Assembly (NCBI GenBank): GCA_937883885.1
Contig: CAKZXL010000215.1
Location: 1 to 14,423 of the forward strand
Reading direction: 5' to 3'
Origin: an uncultured Aquincola sp.
GTDB taxonomy: Bacteria; Pseudomonadota; Gammaproteobacteria; Burkholderiales; Burkholderiaceae
Length of the DNA stretch: 14,423 nucleotides
Shown here: piece by piece, positions 1-6,974 of the stretch
How positions within the stretch are numbered: position 1 is the first letter of the stretch
Layout: every line of letters begins with the position of its first letter
Program-made: the position numbers and the translations under genes
Notes under the pieces: generated by a model
Told to the model about the DNA's origin: nothing
Database searches by the model: none
What the model saw: the letters and a program-made list of their open reading frames with translations, nothing else

Positions 1-1
1 C

Positions 2-2314
2 GGCGTGCAGCCCACGCCGACCGGCAACGCGCTGAAGTCGGCCAAGGCCATCCGCGCGAAGATGGGCGAGCTCGAACGCTACTTCCCCAAGGGCGTGAAA
101 TGGGACATCCCCTACGACAGCTCGCGCTTCGTGCAGATCTCGATCACCGAGGTGGTGAAGACCCTGTTCGAAGCCATCGCGCTGGTGTTCCTCGTGATGT
201 TCCTGTTCCTGCAGAACTGGCGCTACACGATCATCCCGACCATCGTGGTGCCGATCGCGCTGCTCGGTACCTTCGCCACGCTGCTCGCTCTAGGCTTCTC
301 GATCAACGTGCTGACCATGTTCGGCATGGTGCTGGTGATCGGCATCGTGGTGGACGATGCGATCGTGGTGGTGGAGAACGTCGAGCGCATCATGAGCGAG
401 GAAGGACTCTCGCCGCTGGAGGCCACGCGCAAGGCGATGCAGCAGATCTCGGGCGCCATCATCGGCGTGACCGTGGTGCTGATCTCGGTGTTCGTGCCGC
501 TGGCCTTCTTCGCGGGCGCGGTGGGCAACATCTACCGTCAGTTCTCGGCGGTGATGGTGTCGGCCATCGCGTTCAGTGCCTTCCTGGCGCTGTCGCTGAC
601 GCCGGCGCTGTGCGCCACGCTGCTCAAGCCGGTCGAAGCCGGCCATCACCATGAGAAGCGCGGCTTCTTCGGCTGGTTCAACCGCAGCTTCACCCGCACG
701 GCCAAGGGCTACGAGGGCTGGGTGCAGCGCATCCTGCACCGCGCGGGCCGCTTCATCGTCATCTACCTGGCCATCGGCGTTGGGGTGGGCTGGATGTTCA
801 TGCACCTGCCCAACAGCTTCCTGCCCAACGAAGACCAGGGCTACATCATCGTCAACGTGCAGCTGCCCCCGGGCGCGGCGCAGAACCGCACGCTGGACGT
901 GATGAAGCAGGTCGAAGGCTTCATCCTCAAGCAGCCCGAGGTCGACAGCATGGTCAGCGTGCTGGGCTTCAGCTTCTCGGGCACCGGGCAGAACGCGGCC
1001 CTGGCCTTCGTCGTGCTCAAGGACTGGGAAGAACGCAAGGGCGAGAACAACACCGCCGCTGCGCTGGCCGGCCGCACCTTCGGCGCGCTGATGGGCATCC
1101 GCGATGCGTTCATCTTCCCGCTCAGCCCGCCGCCGATCCCGGAACTGGGCAACGCCACCGGCTTCAACTTCCGGCTGCAGGACCGTGCGGGCCAGGGCCA
1201 CCAGGCGCTGGTCAACGCCCGCAACCAGCTGCTGGGCATGGCCCGCGGCAGCAAGCTGCTGGCCGGCGTGCGCCCCGACGGCCTGGAAGACGCGGCCCAG
1301 CTGCAGCTGGACATCGACCGCGACAAGGCCAGCGCCCTGGGCGTGAGCTTCGACGCGATCAACACCGCGCTGTCCACCTCCATGGGCTCGAGCTACATCA
1401 ACGACTTCCCGAACAGCGGCCGGCTGCAGCGGGTGATCGTGCAGGCCGATGCGCCGCAGCGCATGCAGCCCGACGACCTGCTGCGCCTGAACGCACTCAA
1501 CGCCAAGGGCCAGCCGGTGCCGCTGTCGGCCTTTGCCACCACCCGCTGGATCACCGGCCCGATGCAGACGGTGCGCTACAACGGCTACCCGACGATGCGC
1601 ATCGCCGGCGATGCCGCACCGGGCGTGAGCACCGGCCAGGCGATGGACGAGATGGAACGGCTGGCGCGCCAGCTGCCGCCGGGCTTCGGCTTCGAGTGGA
1701 CGGGCCAGTCGCGCGAGGAAAAGCTCTCGGGCTCCACCGCGACCATCCTGTTCGCCTTCTCGCTGCTGGCGGTGTTCCTGGCACTGGCCGCGCTGTATGA
1801 GAGCTGGTCCATCCCGGCCTCGGTGCTGCTGGTGGTGCCGCTGGGCATCCTGGGCGCGCTGGCGGGCGTGTACCTGCGCGGCTATCCGAACGACGTGTAC
1901 TTCAAGGTCGGCCTGATCACCGTGATCGGCCTGGCGGCGAAAAACGCGATCCTGATCATCGAGTTCGCGAAGGACCTGCAGGCGCAGGGCAAGAGCGTCT
2001 TCGATGCCGCACTGGAAGCGGCCCACCTGCGGTTCCGCCCGATCATCATGACCTCGCTGGCCTTCATCCTCGGCGTGCTGCCGCTGGTGATCGCCTCGGG
2101 CGCCGGCTCGGCCAGCCAGCGCGCGATCGGCACCGGCGTGATGGGCGGGATGATCGCGGCCACGGTGCTGGCGGTGTTCTTCGTGCCGCTGTTCTTCGTG
2201 GTCATCCGCCGCATCTTCAAGGGCAGCGAGCGCCAGCGCCGCATGTACACCCATGAACTCGAGCAGGACACCCTGCCGCCCTCGACGCCTCCGCAAACGG
2301 AGGGCCGTTCGTGA
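2..2314 (+). CDS. RND multidrug efflux pump permease, AcrB/MexB type (5' end outside window)
   Basis: This is the inner-membrane, proton-driven pump of a tripartite efflux system, which moves hydrophobic and amphiphilic compounds out through an outer-membrane channel. The frame is open to the left edge. The first residues align with about position 290 of AcrB, so roughly a quarter of the usual ~1050 residues is missing; the internal GTG at 5 is not the start. The TM2 region (ISITEVVKTLFEAIALVF) follows about 40 residues in. The TM4 proton-relay Asp pair (VVDDAIVVVENVE) is encoded at 353-358 and the TM10 Lys (GLAAKNAILIIEF) at 1940-1942. The second large periplasmic loop runs from about 800 to 1730, followed by the last TM bundle and a short charged tail. 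The downstream outer-membrane factor overlaps it by 4 nt, and the adaptor gene is presumably just upstream. Family assignment (HAE1) is firm; substrate range cannot be read from the sequence. Confidence 0.96.
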   Translation, partial: GVQPTPTGNALKSAKAIRAKMGELERYFPKGVKWDIPYDSSRFVQISITEVVKTLFEAIALVFLVMFLFLQNWRYTIIPTIVVPIALLGTFATLLALGFSINVLTMFGMVLVIGIVVDDAIVVVENVERIMSEEGLSPLEATRKAMQQISGAIIGVTVVLISVFVPLAFFAGAVGNIYRQFSAVMVSAIAFSAFLALSLTPALCATLLKPVEAGHHHEKRGFFGWFNRSFTRTAKGYEGWVQRILHRAGRFIVIYLAIGVGVGWMFMHLPNSFLPNEDQGYIIVNVQLPPGAAQNRTLDVMKQVEGFILKQPEVDSMVSVLGFSFSGTGQNAALAFVVLKDWEERKGENNTAAALAGRTFGALMGIRDAFIFPLSPPPIPELGNATGFNFRLQDRAGQGHQALVNARNQLLGMARGSKLLAGVRPDGLEDAAQLQLDIDRDKASALGVSFDAINTALSTSMGSSYINDFPNSGRLQRVIVQADAPQRMQPDDLLRLNALNAKGQPVPLSAFATTRWITGPMQTVRYNGYPTMRIAGDAAPGVSTGQAMDEMERLARQLPPGFGFEWTGQSREEKLSGSTATILFAFSLLAVFLALAALYESWSIPASVLLVVPLGILGALAGVYLRGYPNDVYFKVGLITVIGLAAKNAILIIEFAKDLQAQGKSVFDAALEAAHLRFRPIIMTSLAFILGVLPLVIASGAGSASQRAIGTGVMGGMIAATVLAVFFVPLFFVVIRRIFKGSERQRRMYTHELEQDTLPPSTPPQTEGRS
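2299..2304 (+). promoter_or_regulatory. Ribosome binding site deciding the GTG start of the outer-membrane factor
   Basis: GGAGGG sits 6 nt before GTG at 2311 and lies inside the last codons of the RND gene. The in-frame ATG at 2326 would be 21 nt away, so the GTG is preferred. The arrangement suggests translational coupling between pump and channel. Confidence 0.6.
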
Positions 2315-3759
2315 AAGTACCCGCCATGAACCCTGACTTCTTCCGTCCCGCCACGCTGGCTGCCGCGGCCCTGGCCGCGCTGCTGGCCGGCTGCAGCTCG
2401 ATGGCGCCCAGCTACGAGCGGCCCGCCGCGCCGGTGGCGGCCACCTACCCGGCCAGCATCGCCGGCAACACCCAGGCCGGCACGCCGGCGGCCGACATCG
2501 AGTGGCAGCGCTTTTTCAGCGATGCACGCACCAAGCGGCTGATCGAGCTGGCGCTGCAGAACAACCGCGACCTGCGGGTGGCGGTGCTCAACATGGACCG
2601 CACCCGCGCGCTGTACCAGGTGCAGCGGGCCGACCGGCTGCCGTCGGTCAACGGCGTGGCCTCGCTGACGCGCCAGCCGAACACGCAGGGCGACCAGACC
2701 AGCCTCTACCAGGTGGGCCTGAGCGTGACCAGCTACGAGCTGGACCTGTTCGGCCGCGTGCGCAGCCTGAGCGACGCGGCGCTGGCCACCTACCTGGCCA
2801 CCGAAGAGGGCCGCGCGGCCACGCAGATCACGCTGGTGGGCTCCGTGGCGCGTGCGGCGCTGGCGGTGCAGGCCGACGAAGAGCTGCTCAAGCTGACGCA
2901 GCAGACCCTGGCCACGCGGGAAGAGTCGCTGAAGCTGTCGCAGCTGCGCTTTGACAACGGCGTGGCCTCGGAGCTGGACCTGCAGCAGGCCCGCTCGCTG
3001 GTGGCCTCGGCCCGCGCCACGCTGGCGCAGCTGCAGCGCCAGCGCGAGCTGGACGAAAACGCGCTGGTGCTGCTGGTGGGCCAGCCGCTGCCGGCCGACC
3101 TGCCGCCGGTGCTGCCGCTGGCCGAGACGGTGATGATGGCCGACCTGCCGGCCGGGCTGCCTTCCGACCTGCTGAACCGCCGGCCCGACGTGCGCCAGGC
3201 CGAGCAGACGCTGTTGTCGGCCAATGCCAATATCGGCGCGGCGCGGGCGGCCTTCTACCCGCGCATCACGCTCACCGGCAGCGCCGGCACCGCCAGCAAC
3301 GAGCTGTCGGGTCTGTTCAAGAGCGGCTCGGGCGCGTGGACCTTCATCCCGCAGATCTCGCTGCCCATCTTCGACGCCGGCCGCAACCGCGCCAACCTGG
3401 ACGCCACCACCGTGTCGCGCGACATCGCGGTGGCCCAGTACGAGAAGGCGGTGCAGACCGCCTTCCGCGAGGTGGCCGATGCGCTGGCCGGCCGCGCCAC
3501 GCTGGGCGAGCAGGTGCGCCAGCAGCAGGCCCAGACCGAGGCCGAGTCGGCGCGCTTCCGGCTGTCCGACCTGCGCTACCGCAACGGCGTGGCCAGCTAC
3601 CTCGACCTGCTGGATGCGCAGCGCTCGCTGTTCACCGTGCAGCAGGCCACGGTGCAGACGCGCCTGGCCGAGTTGCAGAACCAGGTGTCGCTGTACCAGG
3701 CGCTGGGCGGCGGCTGGACCGGGCCCACGGTGGCCCGGCAGGACGGCGCCCCCCGCTGA
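2311..3759 (+). CDS. Outer-membrane efflux lipoprotein, NodT/OprM family
   Basis: This is the TolC-like channel of the RND system, forming a trimeric beta-barrel in the outer membrane with a long periplasmic alpha-barrel. The 482-residue length is normal for the family. Residues 1-28 are a lipoprotein signal peptide: a hydrophobic Ala/Leu stretch ends in the lipobox LAGC, with Cys28 as the predicted lipidated residue. The mature protein starts with the family-typical SSMAPSYERPAAP. Two outer-membrane efflux (OEP) repeats follow, each with long amphipathic helices; the phrases LRFDNGVASELDLQQAR and LRYRNGVASYLDLLDAQR are the matching motifs of the two repeats, and LLNRRPDVRQAEQ is also characteristic. 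The GTG start overlaps the pump stop codon by 4 nt. A strong terminator follows 28 nt downstream, making this the last gene of the efflux operon. Confidence 0.95.
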   Translation: MKVPAMNPDFFRPATLAAAALAALLAGCSSMAPSYERPAAPVAATYPASIAGNTQAGTPAADIEWQRFFSDARTKRLIELALQNNRDLRVAVLNMDRTRALYQVQRADRLPSVNGVASLTRQPNTQGDQTSLYQVGLSVTSYELDLFGRVRSLSDAALATYLATEEGRAATQITLVGSVARAALAVQADEELLKLTQQTLATREESLKLSQLRFDNGVASELDLQQARSLVASARATLAQLQRQRELDENALVLLVGQPLPADLPPVLPLAETVMMADLPAGLPSDLLNRRPDVRQAEQTLLSANANIGAARAAFYPRITLTGSAGTASNELSGLFKSGSGAWTFIPQISLPIFDAGRNRANLDATTVSRDIAVAQYEKAVQTAFREVADALAGRATLGEQVRQQQAQTEAESARFRLSDLRYRNGVASYLDLLDAQRSLFTVQQATVQTRLAELQNQVSLYQALGGGWTGPTVARQDGAPR

Positions 3760-3787
3760 GCGGGATCTGGAGTCTGGAAGAAAGCCG

Positions 3788-3814
3788 AGGGGCAGCGCCA
3801 GCTGCCCCTTTTTT
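3788..3814 (+). terminator. Rho-independent terminator of the efflux operon
   Basis: A perfect 9-bp stem (AGGGGCAGC at 3788-3796 paired with GCTGCCCCT at 3801-3809) closes a 4-nt GCCA loop and is followed by a run of six T (3809-3814). The minus-strand eptA stop codon (3816-3814) ends in the T run. Read in the other direction, the stem is followed by a looser T-rich stretch (CGGCTTTCTTCC), so it may act weakly for the convergent operon too. Confidence 0.92.
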
Positions 3815-5508
3815 CATCCGGCGCTGCAGGCCGCGAACACGTCGTTCGCGCGGCGGTAGACGCCGGTCTGCACGTCCAGCAGGCCCAGCACCGAGTGGAA
3901 CCAGTCGTCGTGGCTGCGGCGCTGGTCGGCCTGCTGCTGCAGGCAGGCGGTCCGCAGCCCGGCGCGCTGCTGATAAGCCGGCGACAGCCAGGTGATCCAG
4001 GGCACGTGCTTCTGCACGTCGGGCGCCACCGCATACGGCAGGCCGTGCAGGTACAGGTTGTTCTCGCCCAGCGATTCGCCATGGTCGGCCAGGTACAGCA
4101 GGGCCGTGGGCTGCGCACCCTTGCTCTTGAGCCAGCGGATGGTCGAGGCCAGGAAGTGGTCGGTGTAGGCGATGCTGTTGTCGTAGGCATTGACCAGCGA
4201 TTCACGGCTGCATTCCTGCAGCGAGGCGCTGGTGCACTCGGGCAAGAAGCGCTTGAACTCGGGCGGCGAACGCTTGCTGTAGGCCGGCCCATGGCTGCCC
4301 ATCTGGTGCATCACCACCACCACGCCGCGGGCGCGGCGTTCGGCAGGCAGGGCGGCGATGCGCTCATCCAGACCCTTGAGCATGATCATGTCCTGGCACT
4401 GGCCGCCGGGGCACAGCGGCGCATCGGCCAGGCTGCTGGTGTTGACGTTGGGCACCCGGTCGCACACGCCCTTGCAGCCCGACTGGTTGTCCAGCCACAG
4501 CACCGCCAGGCCGGCCCGCTGCAGCACGTCCATCAGGCCTTCGGAGTCGTGCTGGCGGTCGAGGTAGGCCTCGCGCCCCAGGTGCGAGAACATGCAAGGC
4601 ACCGAAGCCGCGGTGCTGGTGCCGCAGGACCACACGTTGCGCAGGCTGACCACCTGTTCCTTGGCCAGCTCGGGTGTGGTATCGCGGCCATAGCCGTTGA
4701 GGCCGAAGTTGCCGGCGCGGCCGGTTTCGCCCAGCACCAGCACCACCAGCGGCGGCTGCGCCTGGTGGGCGTAGGGTGTGCCCAGCACCGCATCCTGGCC
4801 GATGGGCTGCAGCGGCCCTTCGGCCCGGCGCAGCGGCTTGGCCGCCACGTCGGCCACCGCCCACACGGTGTTCAGCGGGTTGATGAGGTAGCGCACGTCC
4901 TTGTGGTTGCGCATCAGCGATGCCAGCGGCTGGAAGCAGGCCAGCAGCAGCCCGGCCGCCACCAGCAGGCTGGCCACGAACAACCCCAGGTTGCCCAGCG
5001 CCCGCCGGCCCGGCCGGCCATAACGCACCGGCGTGCGCCACAGCAGCACGGCCGGCAGCACGCCGGCCAGCGCCAGCGTGAGCACCAGCCGCAGGCTCAG
5101 CAGGTCGGTGGCTTCGCGGGTGTCGGTCTGCAGCACGTTCACCACCATCGAAGGGTCGATGACGATGCCGTAGACCCGCATGAAGTGCATGCCCGCCGCG
5201 GCGGTGACGAGCAGCAGCATGAGCACCGGCTTGAAGGTCCAGCGCCAGGCCAGCAGGCTCACCAGCGTGACGATGAGCGCGGTGATGATGCCGGCGATGC
5301 CCAGCCCGAGCAGCAACCCGCGCGCGCCCTGCAGCAGGCCCAGCTCGCTCAGCCGGGCCCACAGGGCCAGGTTGCAGGCGCCGCCCATCCAAGCCGCGCA
5401 GGCCAGGGCCACGGCCCAGGGCGTGCGACCGGCAGCCGGGGACAACGGGGTGGCTTCGGGGGCCGAGGCCGCGGGTCGGCGGTGCCAGGGAAAGTGCAAA
5501 GAGGTCAT
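3814..5508 (-). CDS. eptA: Phosphoethanolamine--lipid A transferase, EptA/PmrC family
   Basis: This inner-membrane enzyme transfers phosphoethanolamine from phosphatidylethanolamine to lipid A, lowering surface charge and polymyxin binding. The protein has 564 residues. About five N-terminal membrane segments (roughly 31-50, 64-88, 92-112, 138-157, 172-192) are followed by a periplasmic sulfatase-fold domain. Zinc-site residues fit the EptA/MCR pattern: Glu261 in GET, nucleophile Thr297 in CGTSTAASVPCMF, and Asp475-His476 in LADHGES. Also conserved are His406 in GSHGP and His488 in LHGLPY. Cysteines fit the usual periplasmic disulfides (C295/C305, C345/C349, C366/C371, C425/C433). ATG at 5508 overlaps the stop of the PAP2 gene by 4 nt (ATGA), with GGAG about 7 nt upstream. 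A longer open frame continues to 6024 but lies inside the PAP2 gene and is rejected. The N-terminal ~30 residues are a Pro/Ala-rich cytoplasmic tail. Confidence 0.95.
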   Translation of the reverse strand: MTSLHFPWHRRPAASAPEATPLSPAAGRTPWAVALACAAWMGGACNLALWARLSELGLLQGARGLLLGLGIAGIITALIVTLVSLLAWRWTFKPVLMLLLVTAAAGMHFMRVYGIVIDPSMVVNVLQTDTREATDLLSLRLVLTLALAGVLPAVLLWRTPVRYGRPGRRALGNLGLFVASLLVAAGLLLACFQPLASLMRNHKDVRYLINPLNTVWAVADVAAKPLRRAEGPLQPIGQDAVLGTPYAHQAQPPLVVLVLGETGRAGNFGLNGYGRDTTPELAKEQVVSLRNVWSCGTSTAASVPCMFSHLGREAYLDRQHDSEGLMDVLQRAGLAVLWLDNQSGCKGVCDRVPNVNTSSLADAPLCPGGQCQDMIMLKGLDERIAALPAERRARGVVVVMHQMGSHGPAYSKRSPPEFKRFLPECTSASLQECSRESLVNAYDNSIAYTDHFLASTIRWLKSKGAQPTALLYLADHGESLGENNLYLHGLPYAVAPDVQKHVPWITWLSPAYQQRAGLRTACLQQQADQRRSHDDWFHSVLGLLDVQTGVYRRANDVFAACSAG

Positions 5509-6215
5509 GCAGGCTCCGTCGCGGTGGCCGGCAGCGGCCGCACGCGCAGACGTTGGAAGACAAGGTCGGTGACCAGCGCCACGCACCAGCACACGTAGGC
5601 CGACCACAGCGTGTGGCTCATGAAGTGGGCGCCGCGGGCCTGCTGGCCCAGCCCCAGCACCAGGCCGGCGCCCAGCGCGGCGGCCAGCCAGGCGCGCGCC
5701 AGCCGCCGGTCGTGCTGGCGGAAGGCGAACCAGCCATTGACGAAGGCAAAACCCGCCGACGCATGGCCGGCCGGAAAGCAGTGGCCGGTGCCGCCATCGG
5801 TGAGGCCGGGCGGCCAGTGCCAGTGCGACATGTACTGCGCCGTGCGGCCGAAAAGGGCCAGCTCCTGCGGGCAGCTGGTGGTGCTGATGCTCTTGAGTGC
5901 CGAGACCACCAGCACCGCCGCCAGGCTGCCCACGGCCAGCTGCAGCCGGCGGCCCGGCGGAATGCGCCGCAGCATGCCGCGCGGCCACCACACCCCCACG
6001 CACAGCGCCAGCACCAGCGCCCACGCGGCGATGCGGCCGCCTTCGTGCAGCACGTTGGTCAGCAGCCAGTGGTTGCGCAGCGCAAAGCCGCCGGCGCCGC
6101 CGAACAGGCGTGCCAGCGGCAAATCCAGGCCGCTGGCGTCATAGGCCAGCAAGGCGGCCAGGCCAGCCGCCAGCGGGGCGATGGGCAGGCGGGAAGAGGG
6201 CAGGTTGTCATGCAC
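5505..6215 (-). CDS. PAP2-family membrane phosphatase next to eptA
   Basis: This is a membrane lipid or lipid A phosphatase/phosphotransferase of the type-2 phosphatidic acid phosphatase superfamily, with 236 residues and about six membrane segments. Active-site blocks are recognisable but not canonical. Block 1 is K108-x6-CP (KSISTTSCP) in place of KX6RP. Block 2 is CFPAGH (146-151) in place of PSGH. Block 3 is Q191-x5-H197-x3-H201 in place of SRX5HX3D. The CP and the final His occur in a known PAP2 subgroup; Gln where Arg is usual may be particular to this protein. The chosen start is GTG 6215, preceded by TAAGGTG as a ribosome site. The longest frame begins at GTG 6239, but that codon lies in the PmrA box. 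The gene is first of a two-gene operon with eptA. It could dephosphorylate lipid A or recycle the diacylglycerol by-product of EptA; the exact substrate is not known. Confidence 0.85.
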   Translation of the reverse strand: MHDNLPSSRLPIAPLAAGLAALLAYDASGLDLPLARLFGGAGGFALRNHWLLTNVLHEGGRIAAWALVLALCVGVWWPRGMLRRIPPGRRLQLAVGSLAAVLVVSALKSISTTSCPQELALFGRTAQYMSHWHWPPGLTDGGTGHCFPAGHASAGFAFVNGWFAFRQHDRRLARAWLAAALGAGLVLGLGQQARGAHFMSHTLWSAYVCWCVALVTDLVFQRLRVRPLPATATEPA

Positions 6216-6238
6216 GCTGCGCACCTTAGGCAGCTGCA

Positions 6239-6255
6239 CTTAAGGCCGTCTTAAG
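6239..6255. promoter_or_regulatory. PmrA box (CTTAAG-N5-CTTAAG) between the divergent lipid A and two-component operons
   Basis: Two perfect CTTAAG half-sites (6239-6244 and 6250-6255) are separated by GCCGT, giving an 11-bp period, one helical turn. This is the published consensus for PmrA/BasR binding in enterobacteria. Because CTTAAG is its own reverse complement, the site reads the same on both strands and can serve both directions. It lies 36 nt before the response regulator ATG and directly upstream of the PAP2-eptA operon, the expected place for autoregulation plus control of lipid A modification. Confidence 0.85.
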
Positions 6256-6278
6256 GGCGGCGGCACGACAGGGCAGGC

Positions 6279-6284
6279 CACAAT
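6279..6284 (+). promoter_or_regulatory. Candidate -10 element of the response regulator promoter
   Basis: CACAAT matches TATAAT at four of six positions. Its downstream edge is 6 nt before the ATG at 6291, so transcription would begin at or within a base or two of the start codon. There is no -35 match at the usual spacing; the PmrA box ends 23 nt upstream, consistent with activator-dependent transcription. No Shine-Dalgarno sequence is seen before the ATG. Confidence 0.4.
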
Positions 6285-6290
6285 CCCGCC

Positions 6291-6974
6291 ATGCGTGTAC
6301 TGGTGGTGGAAGACGACGAAGGCATTGCCGCGGGCCTGGCCCTGAGCCTGCGGCAGCACGGCCATGCGATGGACCATGCGGGCAACGTGGCGGCCGCCTG
6401 GTCGATGCTGCAGGCCGAGCCCTTCGACCTGGTGCTGCTCGACCTGGGTCTGCCCGACGGCGACGGCACCGCGCTGCTGCGCCGGCTGCGCGCCGCCACA
6501 CCCGGGCGGCTGCCGGATGCGGCGCTGCCGGTGCTGATCATGACCGCGCGCGACGAGGTGGCTTCGCGCATCGCCGGGCTGGACCTGGGCGCCGACGATT
6601 ACGTGACCAAGCCCTTCCACCCCGACGAACTGGTGGCCCGCATGCGCGCACTGCGCCGCCGCGCCGCCGGCCGCGCGACGCCGCTGCTGCAGGTCGGCGA
6701 GCTGGCCATCGACCCGGCGGCCCGCAGCGTGCTGCGCGCCGGCCAGCCGGTGGAACTGTCGCCGCGGGAGTTCGCGGTGTTGCTGGCGCTGGTGGAGGCG
6801 CGGCCGCGGGTGCTGTCACGCGGGCAGATCGAGGCCAGCCTCTACAACTTCGATGCCGGGCTGGAGAGCAATGCCATCGAAGTGCATGTGCACCACCTGC
6901 GGCGCAAGCTGGGCGATGGCGTCATCCGCACGCTGCGCGGCGTGGGCTACTTCGTGCCGGCGGAAGCTGCCTGA
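6291..6974 (+). CDS. OmpR-family response regulator, PmrA/BasR/QseB-like
   Basis: This cytoplasmic transcription factor is activated by phosphorylation from the sensor kinase encoded next to it. It has 227 residues. The receiver domain spans about 1-118, with the acidic pocket at Asp8/Asp9, phosphoacceptor Asp51 (VLLDLGLPDGDG), Thr85 (MTAR) and Lys107 (KPF). The C-terminal winged helix spans about 133-224, with SPREFAVLLAL, the recognition helix region ESNAIEVHVHHLRRKLG and the wing IRTLRGVGYF. The upstream PmrA box and the divergent eptA operon favour a PmrA-like role over a generic QseB role. The ATG is chosen because MRVLVVEDD is the normal domain start; no ribosome site is visible before it. 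The stop overlaps the kinase ATG by one base (TGATG), so the two are translationally coupled. Confidence 0.95.
   Translation: MRVLVVEDDEGIAAGLALSLRQHGHAMDHAGNVAAAWSMLQAEPFDLVLLDLGLPDGDGTALLRRLRAATPGRLPDAALPVLIMTARDEVASRIAGLDLGADDYVTKPFHPDELVARMRALRRRAAGRATPLLQVGELAIDPAARSVLRAGQPVELSPREFAVLLALVEARPRVLSRGQIEASLYNFDAGLESNAIEVHVHHLRRKLGDGVIRTLRGVGYFVPAEAA

Noticed and set aside
290..2296. A 668-codon minus-strand open frame opposite the RND pump gene
   Set aside because: The composition is His/Gln/Arg-rich with no recognisable motif, and it lies within a conserved transporter gene. It is an effect of GC-rich codon bias.
3895..5598. A 567-codon plus-strand open frame opposite eptA
   Set aside because: The translation is Gln/His/Arg-rich without a domain, while the minus strand encodes a complete EptA with all active-site residues.
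5509..6024. N-terminal extension of eptA to a start at 6024
   Set aside because: It would overlap the PAP2 gene out of frame and adds a low-complexity segment; ATG 5508 has a ribosome site and the typical 4-nt operon overlap.
6224..6230. CCTTAGG as a third PmrA half-site
   Set aside because: It differs from CTTAAG and is 14 bp, not 11 bp, from the neighbouring half-site.
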